From an uncultured Roseburia sp. (lineage in GTDB: Bacteria; Bacillota; Clostridia; Lachnospirales; Lachnospiraceae): a stretch of 40,670 nucleotides of DNA. The notes beneath the pieces were generated by a model, which was not told the DNA's origin, did not search any database, and saw only the letters and a program-made list of their open reading frames with translations. The translations under genes were made by a program, and so were the position numbers. Shown here one piece after another: positions 15,830 through 22,763 of this stretch; the first letter of the stretch is position 1; the number at the start of each line of letters is the position of its first letter. The stretch lies in contig CAJTYI010000017.1 of assembly GCA_910584215.1 (NCBI GenBank), positions 1-40,670 on the forward strand, in the 5' to 3' direction.

Positions 15830-16780
15830 CTATCTCCAAAAAAACATAAACACTGAAACTGCAATCTGTATAATCAAAAACCGAAATACTACCTGCGTAT
15901 CCGACCAGCCCCTGTTTTTGCGCATTTCATCGTGCAGCGGCGTCCGGGTATTTTTGAGGATGCGAATCTTTAGAAAACGCAGCAGCGAGACTTTGATAAG
16001 GCCTATGCCGCCGTCCACCAACAGCACCACCGCCAACAGCAGAAAGCTGAACGGATGGCCGGACTTCATGGCAATCAAAGCGATAAAAAAACCGATCGTC
16101 CTGCTGCCCGCATCCCCCATCAGCATACTGCTGGGAGAAGTGTTAAAATATAAATAGGCAAACAGCACCGCCATAAAGAGAAAACAGTAATCGCGGTAAC
16201 TGCCAAGCTCAGCCGCATAGATACAGGCAAATGAACCGATCGTCACAACGCTCAGCGAACCGCACAGACCGTCGACACCGTCAGAACAGTTGGTTACATT
16301 GATACTTGTCCAGAGCAGAATAACACCCAAAACGGCGTAAAGAGCTTTCGGAATCACAAAGTCATACTGCAGGAAAGAGACTGTCGTATCGTTGTTCATG
16401 ACAAAGATTGCGACCGTCGCCGCGGCTAAGACAAAGTCGATCAATCCCTTTTTGTATTCGCTCCACGGCGTCTTGGCGGCATCGTCCATATATCCGCTCA
16501 GCATCACCAGAAACAGCAGCCCGCCATAAAAAAGATACTCTTTTGTCAGCGGGACGAAAAGGACTGACAAGACCAAATAGCAGATCACCATCACCAGCCC
16601 CACACCGCGGAGCTTTCCCTTGGACAATTCTCCGTTGACCGCATATGCTCTCCCCAGATCGTGCGGCAGGAAAGAAAACTTGCAGCGCAACGCCTGCAAT
16701 GTCACCAGCCAGGTCAACAGGATTCCCACCATTATAATCTGATAATTCTCCAGATACCCTTTTAAAAACGTTACTAACAT
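15830..16780 (-). CDS. MraY-like phospho-glycosyl-1-phosphate transferase (glycosyltransferase family 4)
   Basis: A 316-residue polytopic membrane enzyme of the MraY/WecA superfamily, which transfers a sugar-phosphate from a UDP-sugar to undecaprenyl phosphate. Visible motifs are GYMDDAAK (the aspartate pair after a membrane helix), NVTNCSDGVDGL, MGDAGSRTIGF and a C-terminal TPLHDEM. In genuine MraY the last region reads PLHHH; here only the first His remains. The sequence is also shorter than the usual ~320–360. I therefore think it is a paralog rather than the essential mraY, which normally sits in a dcw cluster absent here. Its start follows GGAGGAAAGC. The upstream neighbour, 31 bases away, is a PH-domain protein. 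Substrate unknown. Confidence 0.85.
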   Translation of the reverse strand: MLVTFLKGYLENYQIIMVGILLTWLVTLQALRCKFSFLPHDLGRAYAVNGELSKGKLRGVGLVMVICYLVLSVLFVPLTKEYLFYGGLLFLVMLSGYMDDAAKTPWSEYKKGLIDFVLAAATVAIFVMNNDTTVSFLQYDFVIPKALYAVLGVILLWTSINVTNCSDGVDGLCGSLSVVTIGSFACIYAAELGSYRDYCFLFMAVLFAYLYFNTSPSSMLMGDAGSRTIGFFIALIAMKSGHPFSFLLLAVVLLVDGGIGLIKVSLLRFLKIRILKNTRTPLHDEMRKNRGWSDTQVVFRFLIIQIAVSVFMFFWR

Positions 16781-16811
16781 GCTTTCCTCCGACTATACTA
16801 TTTTCTTCGCT

Positions 16812-17195
16812 CTATTCATCCTCATCCTCACGCATGTCGTCGCCGTGCTCATCACCCATATATTCTCTGCCCGCGACACGTTTCAAATTCCTCTGCTTTT
16901 CCACTGACTCGGACAACAATTCCTTGACTTCTTTTGGCCTTTTTATATTTTTTATCACAAAATTACCCATGGATTTGTCGGAAGAGCTCACCGTGATCGA
17001 GCCCACGCCAAAGATTTTCTGAGACAGCGTGCGGCTTAATTGCAAATCCAAGATACGGTAAAGCCTGACTTCATCCTCCACCGAATGAAAAAATCCTGTC
17101 TCGATAAACAACCGCTCCTCCGTGAGGGAGTACTTTGTAAAGCTCCACGGCAGCCCTAAAAACGTTCTCTTCCTGTCTTTCCATATCATATCCAT
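16812..17195 (-). CDS. Bacterial PH-domain (YdbT-type) protein
   Basis: A 127-residue protein matching the bacterial PH domain bPH2: YSLTEERLFIETGFFHSVEDEVRLYRILDL gives the characteristic strand–turn–strand pattern (shown here over about residues 22–51), followed by GVGSITVSSSDKS and a helix beginning PKEVKELL. The C-terminal ~25 residues are very acidic (EDEDE end). There is no clear transmembrane segment, whereas YdbT-type proteins usually have them, so this is a single-domain, probably peripheral version. The start follows GGAGGGTTAC. It is probably the first gene of a two-gene unit with the MraY-like enzyme. Function unknown. Confidence 0.85.
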   Translation of the reverse strand: MDMIWKDRKRTFLGLPWSFTKYSLTEERLFIETGFFHSVEDEVRLYRILDLQLSRTLSQKIFGVGSITVSSSDKSMGNFVIKNIKRPKEVKELLSESVEKQRNLKRVAGREYMGDEHGDDMREDEDE

Positions 17196-17389
17196 TGTAA
17201 CCCTCCATTCGCCGGCAGCAGACGCCTTTTATCAAAGACAAGGCATCCCTTTTCATCCTATGACAGAGCGGCGATAAAAATTATCCTTTTTGTATTTTAT
17301 TTTTCTAAAGTGTAATAAGATATTATGTTATTTTATCAAATGCGGGTATCGTATACAAGTATTTCTCTAAAATTTATGCAATTAATTTT

Positions 17390-18700
17390 CTACAAGATAT
17401 CAATATATTCTCCACGCAGCGCCCGATTCATGCTGCGCACCGCACAGAATTTGCCGCACATGCTGCAGGTATCGCTGTGGTCTTCTTCCGGGCTCCTGCT
17501 CGCGCGGATTGCCCGCGCGGCCGCCGGATCGATGGCACAGTCAAACTGTCCCTCCCAGTTCAATTTCCGGCGCGCATCCGCCATCTGATCGTCGATATCG
17601 CGCGCTCCCGGGATTCCCTTGGCAATATCCGCCGCGTGCGCCGCAATTTTTGAAGCGATAATTCCCTGTTTGACGTCATCAATATTGGGCAAAGCCAAAT
17701 GCTCTGCCGGCGTCACATAACAGAGAAACGCAGCCCCGTGCATAGCCGCCGCCGCTCCGCCGATCGCGGCGGTTATATGATCATACCCCGGCGCGATGTC
17801 AGTCACCAGGGGACCCAACACATAAAACGGCGCTCCCATGCAAATGCTTTTCTGCACCTCCATATTGGCAGCAATCTGGCTAAGCGGGACATGACCAGGC
17901 CCTTCGACCATCACCTGCACATTGTGATCCCACGCGCGCTTTGTCAATTCTCCAAGACGCACCAGTTCCTCGATCTGACACACGTCCGTAGCGTCCGCAA
18001 GACACCCTGGACGGCAGGCATCTCCCAGCGAAATGGTCACGTCATGCTTTTCACAGATCTCCAATATTTCGTCGTAATACTCGTAAAAAGGATTCTCCCC
18101 GCCGGTCATCGACATCCACGCAAAGACGAGACTGCCGCCGCGGCTGACAATATTCATTTTGCGTCTGTGGGACTTGATCTGCGCAATCGTTTTTCTGGTA
18201 ATGCCGCAATGAAGCGTGACAAAATCGACGCCGTCCTCCGCGTGAAGACGCACCACATCAATAAAGTCCTGGGCCGTCAATTCCGCTAAGTCTTTCTGAT
18301 AATGAATCACACTGTCATAAACCGGCACGGTTCCGATGATCGCCGGGCACTCGCGAGTCAATTTCCGGCGAAACGGCTGCGTGTCGCCATGGCTGGAGAG
18401 ATCCATAATCGCTTCCGCGCCCATATCCACGGCCCGCATCACTTTCTGCATTTCGATATCGTAATCTTTGCAATCCCGCGATACGCCAAGATTTACGTTG
18501 ATCTTGGTGCGCAGCATACTGCCGATCCCCTCTGGATTTAAGCAGGTATGTCCCTTGTTTGCACAGATCACCACCTTTCCCTCCGCAACAAGTTTTTGTA
18601 AAACCTCCGGTTCCATATGCTCTTTCCCGGCAACGATCTTTAGTTCCTCTGTCACAATCCCCTTGCGCGCCGCGTCCATCTGTGTCGTATAATACTCCAT
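17390..18700 (-). CDS. thiC: Phosphomethylpyrimidine synthase
   Basis: ThiC is a radical SAM enzyme that rearranges aminoimidazole ribotide into HMP phosphate, the pyrimidine half of thiamin. The 436 residues match the shorter anaerobic form. The C-terminal cluster motif CSMCGKFC (CxxCxxxxC type, about residues 411–418) is present, as are the conserved VNLGVSRDCKDY, MDLSSHGD, DFVTLHCG, SLGDACRPG, VMVEGPGHVP and PLVTDIAPGYDHI. The start follows AAGGAGAAC. It is the last gene of the operon, 60 bases after thiE. No clear terminator is seen downstream. Confidence 0.97.
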   Translation of the reverse strand: MEYYTTQMDAARKGIVTEELKIVAGKEHMEPEVLQKLVAEGKVVICANKGHTCLNPEGIGSMLRTKINVNLGVSRDCKDYDIEMQKVMRAVDMGAEAIMDLSSHGDTQPFRRKLTRECPAIIGTVPVYDSVIHYQKDLAELTAQDFIDVVRLHAEDGVDFVTLHCGITRKTIAQIKSHRRKMNIVSRGGSLVFAWMSMTGGENPFYEYYDEILEICEKHDVTISLGDACRPGCLADATDVCQIEELVRLGELTKRAWDHNVQVMVEGPGHVPLSQIAANMEVQKSICMGAPFYVLGPLVTDIAPGYDHITAAIGGAAAAMHGAAFLCYVTPAEHLALPNIDDVKQGIIASKIAAHAADIAKGIPGARDIDDQMADARRKLNWEGQFDCAIDPAAARAIRASRSPEEDHSDTCSMCGKFCAVRSMNRALRGEYIDIL

Positions 18701-18760
18701 ATATGTTCTCCTTTTCCTTGATTGCTCATCCCACCCTGCCTGCCTTATTTTTCGTCTTTA

Positions 18761-19399
18761 TCACGCTCGTATAAGCTGGCGCGCTTTTTGGTTTAAATCT
18801 ATGGCGGCCGCCTGAATATCTTTCGCGCCAAACACTGCGGAAACCAGCGCCACGCCGGCCATGCCGCACCCTGCGAGCGCATCCATATTTTTGCTGCCGA
18901 TACCTCCGATGGCCACTGCCGGAATCGCCACGGCCCCACAGATTTGCCGCAGCGTTTCCATTGTAATACGGATGGCATTTTGTTTTGTCGGGGAGCCAAA
19001 TACGGCTCCGACCCCCAGATAATCAGCGCCCTCCGCCTCCGCCCGTCTGGCCTGTTCGACCGTCTTTGCGGTTGCGCCGATAATAAAATCAACGCCCGTC
19101 CTCTCGCGGGCCATCGCCACAGAACCGTCCCCCTGTCCTAGATGCACGCCGTCCGCGCCGGATTCCAATGCGACTTTAAGGTTATCATTGACAATGAGCG
19201 GTACTCCGTGCGCATGGCACAGTTTGCTCATTTTTATGGCTTCCCCAAGGAAAGCCGACTGTTCCATCTGTTTTTCCCTCAACTGCACACAGGTGACGCC
19301 GCCCAAAAGCGCCTGCTCTACCTGCTCGTACAAGGTCTGCTGTACTGCCCATTTGCGGTCTGTCACGGCGTAAAGCAATAATTGTTCCCGTTTGATCAT
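18761..19399 (-). CDS. thiE: Thiamin phosphate synthase
   Basis: ThiE joins HMP diphosphate and thiazole phosphate to thiamin phosphate. This 212-residue TIM-barrel protein carries the family motifs: LYAVTDR, CVQLREK (pyrophosphate contacts), LIVNDNLKVAL, GADGVHLGQGD, IIGATAKT, LGVGAVFGSPTK and AVAIGGI. It is distinguished from its neighbour TenI by the intact QLREK, VNDN and GQ motifs. The ATG at 19399 is favoured by AAGGA at normal spacing; the GTG at 19405 would sit too close. It follows tenI and precedes thiC in the riboswitch-controlled operon. Confidence 0.95.
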   Translation of the reverse strand: MIKREQLLLYAVTDRKWAVQQTLYEQVEQALLGGVTCVQLREKQMEQSAFLGEAIKMSKLCHAHGVPLIVNDNLKVALESGADGVHLGQGDGSVAMARERTGVDFIIGATAKTVEQARRAEAEGADYLGVGAVFGSPTKQNAIRITMETLRQICGAVAIPAVAIGGIGSKNMDALAGCGMAGVALVSAVFGAKDIQAAAIDLNQKARQLIRA

Positions 19400-19497
19400 A
19401 TTCACATCCTTCTTAACAGCTTCCCCACTATTCTTATATCCTTTATTCCAAGACTACGCCGTCACGGCATCATCCATTGATCTGCCATTTCTCCGCT

Positions 19498-20115
19498 TCA
19501 ATCTGCCTGAGAAAGATTCATATTCCGTTTCAAGCGGTCTACATATTGCGCCGCATCCGCGCAGCGCATCAGACCGCTCATGACGCAGACACCGGCAGCA
19601 CCCGTCCGTGCCACCTCACCCACGTTGGCAGCGTTTATGCCGCCGAGCGCAAAGACCGGAATCTCTACCGCGCACGCGACTTCCCGCAAAAAATCTACCC
19701 CGCGCGGCACAAGTCCCCGTTTGCAGTCGGTCTCAAAAATATGTCCAGCCATAATATAAGTGCAGCCGAGCGCTTCCGCCTCCAATGCCTCCTTGCATGT
19801 ATGGCAGGAGGCCCCCAAAACGCGAAACCGCTTTCGCTCTTCCTCTCTCAGACTGCGCAGCTTTTGCATCGGCAGATGAAGCGCCGTCGCGCCCAATTCC
19901 AGCGCAATCTCAGGAAAATTATGCAGGACACAAGGCACACCATACTGTCTGCATACGCATATACTCTCGACCGCCAGCGACCGATACTGTCCGTCTGTCA
20001 TGTCTTTTTCCCGCAAAATGACAGCAAAGACTCCTGCTTTTGCGATCTCTTCCAGCCGTTTTAAAAAATCCCCCCGGCACAAGCAGCGATTTGTCACACA
20101 GATCACGTTACACAT
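19498..20115 (-). CDS. tenI: Thiazole tautomerase TenI (ThiE paralog)
   Basis: A 205-residue ThiE-like barrel. The ThiE substrate motifs are altered: VNDN becomes LHNF and HLGQ becomes HLPM, while the stretch AGHIFETDCKRGL closely resembles Bacillus TenI, which aromatises the ThiG product and uses a His in this GHxFETDCK segment. It is thus best read as thiazole tautomerase rather than a second thiamin phosphate synthase. Its ATG overlaps the thiH stop by 8 bases, indicating coupling; no strong ribosome binding site is seen. The location directly after thiG and thiH suits a thiazole-forming role. Confidence 0.85.
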   Translation of the reverse strand: MCNVICVTNRCLCRGDFLKRLEEIAKAGVFAVILREKDMTDGQYRSLAVESICVCRQYGVPCVLHNFPEIALELGATALHLPMQKLRSLREEERKRFRVLGASCHTCKEALEAEALGCTYIMAGHIFETDCKRGLVPRGVDFLREVACAVEIPVFALGGINAANVGEVARTGAAGVCVMSGLMRCADAAQYVDRLKRNMNLSQAD

Positions 20116-21361
20116 ACAAATAATCGTTGAGCACAGGTTGTAACCCTTCGTCCAAAATATCCTGGTACATGCGATGAAGGCTCCGCTCGTCGTTTATCGC
20201 AAACTGTTCATCGCCCGCGCTGGTTTCATTCTCCTTTCCGTTATATTTGTTTTCATGGTCACCGATGCCCGTAGATACCCCCGCCGAAACTTTAGTCGCC
20301 GCAATTTTTACGATGCCATCACGAAAATCTGCGCTCTCCCTCGATGAGACGGTAATGCCCGCAAACGGTAAAAAGATACGGTACGCACAGATTATTTGAC
20401 ATAGCTGCCTCTCGTGTACGTCCATGGCTCTCAATTTATCGTTGTTGACGATCGGGCGCAGCCTTGGACAGGAAAGCGATATTTCCGCATGGGGGTATTT
20501 TTTTTGCAGATAATACGCGTGCAGTGCCGTCGCCAGCGCATCTTTACGGAAATCGGCCAGGCCGAGAAGCGCCGCAAACGCGACACCCCTCATGCCTGCC
20601 ATCAGCGCGCGTTCCTGTGCTTCCATACGGTATGGCCACACTCTCTTGTGCCCGGCCAAATGTAACGTCTCATAGATATCGGTATCGTATGTTTCCTGAA
20701 ACACTGTCACATAATCGGCCCCACACGCGTGCAGATAGCGGTATTCCTCCGTGTTCATAGGATACACCTCTAGCCCTACCATGCGAAAATACCTGCGCGC
20801 CAGCTTGCATGCCTCCCCGATATAGTGCACATCGCTTTTTGCCCTGCTCTCCCCGGTGAGAATTAAAATTTCCTCCATACCAGAATCGGCAATGACCTTC
20901 ATCTCATGCTCAATCTGTTCGCTCGAAAGCTGCATACGCCTTATGTGGTTGTAGCGGTTAAATCCGCAATATACACAGTAATTCTCACAATAATTGGCAA
21001 TATAGAGCGGTGTAAACAGATACACGGTATTGCCGAAATGCTTTCCTGTCTCGGCCTGCGCTCTTTTTGCCATCTGCTCCAGATAAGACTCCGCAGCCGG
21101 CGAGAGCAGCGCTTTTAGATCTTCGATGGAACATGTTTCATGTTCCAAAGCATTTTTCACCTCTTTGGCAGTGTACACCGCGGCATCATAGTTTTTGATC
21201 TGTTCCGTGACCTTAAACCGCACATCCGATGTAATCTGTTCCATACCAGGCTGATATTCCATATGGTTGGTCCGGCTCGCCGGCTCGCGCTCGAGCCGAC
21301 GCTTTTTTATAAGCGCCTCCCCGGACAAATGGCCTGCATCGACAAAATACTGGTTTACCAT
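20108..21361 (-). CDS. thiH: 2-iminoacetate synthase
   Basis: ThiH is a radical SAM tyrosine lyase that supplies dehydroglycine for thiazole formation. The 417-residue protein has the cluster motif CENYCVYCGFNRYN (CxxxCxxC), then EEILILTGESR, VYPMNTEEYRYL, VTVFQETYD and CQIICAYRIFLP, all typical. ATG 21361 is preferred over GTG 21367 because AGGAGG lies at proper spacing. Its presence instead of the oxygen-using ThiO fits an anaerobe. The C-terminal ~45 residues include a Lys/Glu/Asn-rich stretch. It starts 9 bases after thiG ends and overlaps tenI. Confidence 0.97.
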   Translation of the reverse strand: MVNQYFVDAGHLSGEALIKKRRLEREPASRTNHMEYQPGMEQITSDVRFKVTEQIKNYDAAVYTAKEVKNALEHETCSIEDLKALLSPAAESYLEQMAKRAQAETGKHFGNTVYLFTPLYIANYCENYCVYCGFNRYNHIRRMQLSSEQIEHEMKVIADSGMEEILILTGESRAKSDVHYIGEACKLARRYFRMVGLEVYPMNTEEYRYLHACGADYVTVFQETYDTDIYETLHLAGHKRVWPYRMEAQERALMAGMRGVAFAALLGLADFRKDALATALHAYYLQKKYPHAEISLSCPRLRPIVNNDKLRAMDVHERQLCQIICAYRIFLPFAGITVSSRESADFRDGIVKIAATKVSAGVSTGIGDHENKYNGKENETSAGDEQFAINDERSLHRMYQDILDEGLQPVLNDYLYV

Positions 21362-21370
21362 GCCCACCTC

Positions 21371-22144
21371 CTATTCCCGCAAAAATCCTGTCAGCGGGTC
21401 AGACGCGGATGCCCCGCGCAAAAGCACTCTTCCCAGTCCGGAAAGATAGGCCTTTCTTCCCGCCTCTATCGCCTGACGGAACGCAGCCGCCATCAGAGGA
21501 AGATTTCCCGCTGTCGCCAACGCCGTATTCGCCATGATCGCCGCAGCCCCCATCTCCATCGCCTCGCAAGCCTGGGAAGGGCTGCCGATTCCCGCATCCA
21601 CGATGATAGGCAGTTCTATTTCCTGTATCAGTATACCGATAAACTCCTTGGTCACCAGCCCTTTGTTTGAGCCGATCGGCGCCGCCAGCGGCATAACAGC
21701 CGCAGCTCCCGCATTGGCTAAATCTCTCGCCACATTCAAATCGGGATACATATAGGGCATGACCACAAACCCCTCCGCGGCCAAAATCTTAGTCGCCCGT
21801 ATCGTCTCATAATTGTCGGGCAGCAGATACTTGGAGTCCTTCATAATCTCAATTTTGATAAAATCACCGCAGCCAAGCTCCCTCGCGAGGCGGGCAATCC
21901 GCACCGCCTCATCGGCATCTCTCGCCCCGGAAGTGTTCGGCAGCAGCGTAACCCCCTCCGGGATATAGTCTAAAATATTTTCCTGCTCTTTGGTGTTGGC
22001 GCGCCTGACTGACAGCGTTACCATCTGTGCGCCCGCATCTCTCACCGCAGCCTCGATCAGATGCAGCGAATACTTTCCCGAACCTAATATAAATCTGGAA
22101 TGAAACTCATGTCCTCCAAGGACTAAATTATCTTCTTTTTGCAC
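21371..22144 (-). CDS. thiG: Thiazole synthase
   Basis: ThiG condenses 1-deoxyxylulose 5-phosphate, ThiS-thiocarboxylate sulfur and dehydroglycine into the thiazole ring. A barrel protein of 257 residues from the GTG at 22144, the normal size; AGGGAGG lies five bases before it, while the ATG at 22186 adds a low-complexity Arg/Glu leader and has no site. Family motifs are SRFILGSGKY, the Lys of FIKIEIMKDSKYLLPD (Schiff-base region), VMPYMYPDL, LAAPIGSNKGL, DAGIGSPSQA and ANTALATAGN. The gene lies between thiS and thiH. Confidence 0.96.
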   Translation of the reverse strand: MQKEDNLVLGGHEFHSRFILGSGKYSLHLIEAAVRDAGAQMVTLSVRRANTKEQENILDYIPEGVTLLPNTSGARDADEAVRIARLARELGCGDFIKIEIMKDSKYLLPDNYETIRATKILAAEGFVVMPYMYPDLNVARDLANAGAAAVMPLAAPIGSNKGLVTKEFIGILIQEIELPIIVDAGIGSPSQACEAMEMGAAAIMANTALATAGNLPLMAAAFRQAIEAGRKAYLSGLGRVLLRGASASDPLTGFLRE

Positions 22145-22241
22145 CTTTCCCTCCCTCTCACTCTCTTCCTCTCTATTTCGCCTCATGACCGCGTCATTTG
22201 GAGATAGGATATTGCGTTTGATTCCTTGAACAGCAGCATAC

Positions 22242-22436
22242 TCAACCGCCGCCCATAAAGCTTACAATCTCCACTTCGTCCATATCCTGCAATACGGTGG
22301 CGGCGTATTCTGTCTTTGGCACAATTTCCATATTGCGCTCCACAACAATATACGCAATCCGATAGTGTGCCGCTTCCAAATATTCCGCCAGCGTCTTACC
22401 AGCCACATCCTCCTCTGTTCCGTTGATTCTTACCAT
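22242..22436 (-). CDS. thiS: Sulfur carrier protein ThiS
   Basis: A 64-residue ubiquitin-like carrier that ends in the required Gly-Gly (FMGGG), preceded by DEVEIVSF as in other ThiS proteins. Its thiocarboxylate donates sulfur to ThiG. The ATG at 22436 follows GGAAGGAGCAGG; the longer reading to 22475 adds non-family residues. It is the first gene behind the TPP riboswitch. ThiF, which adenylates ThiS, is not encoded in the window. Confidence 0.95.
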   Translation of the reverse strand: MVRINGTEEDVAGKTLAEYLEAAHYRIAYIVVERNMEIVPKTEYAATVLQDMDEVEIVSFMGGG

Positions 22437-22534
22437 ACCTGCTCCTTCCCATCTGCTCTTTGCCACTGCGTACATCAGCAGCCGTCTTCTTTTTTACATT
22501 TCCAACATTCGCCTTGCGCGCCCATATAATTGCC

Positions 22535-22567
22535 AAAAAAAAAGAAGTTACCAATCAAGGTAACTTC
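22535..22567 (-). terminator. Riboswitch expression-platform terminator
   Basis: On the minus strand GAAGTTACC (22559–22567) pairs with GGTAACTTC (22544–22552), followed by nine T. It lies between the TPP aptamer and thiS. Confidence 0.95.
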
Positions 22568-22592
22568 TCCAGAATACTACTATCCTCTGTCA

Positions 22593-22674
22593 TCCCTACG
22601 TTGGCATTATCCAAATCAGGTTATGGGTCGAAAGACTAACTTTCCTCTCAGCCTGCTGCCGCAAGCTCCCCTCT
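22593..22674 (-). promoter_or_regulatory. TPP riboswitch of the thi operon
   Basis: On the minus strand the aptamer runs from AGGGGAGC (22665–22672) through the conserved CTGAGAGG, then ACCTGATTTGGATAATGCC and CGTAGGGA (22593–22600). These are the thi-box signature blocks in the right order and spacing. It precedes thiS and is followed by a strong terminator, so thiamin pyrophosphate should switch off transcription. Confidence 0.97.
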
Positions 22675-22715
22675 ATGCAATTTGTCACGGGTTGTATTAA
22701 CAACGCCGCATATAT

Positions 22716-22744
22716 ACTATATAACAACTTAACCGCAAATGCAA
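22716..22744 (-). promoter_or_regulatory. Promoter of the thi operon
   Basis: On the minus strand TTGCAT (22739–22744) and TATAGT (22716–22721) are 17 bases apart, placing the start near 22709, about 35 bases before the aptamer. Confidence 0.6.
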
Positions 22745-22763
22745 ATGATTTTCTGTCCGCATT

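Noticed and set aside
19498..20115. A second thiamin phosphate synthase
   Set aside because: The GHIFETDCK segment and changed ThiE motifs point to TenI tautomerase.
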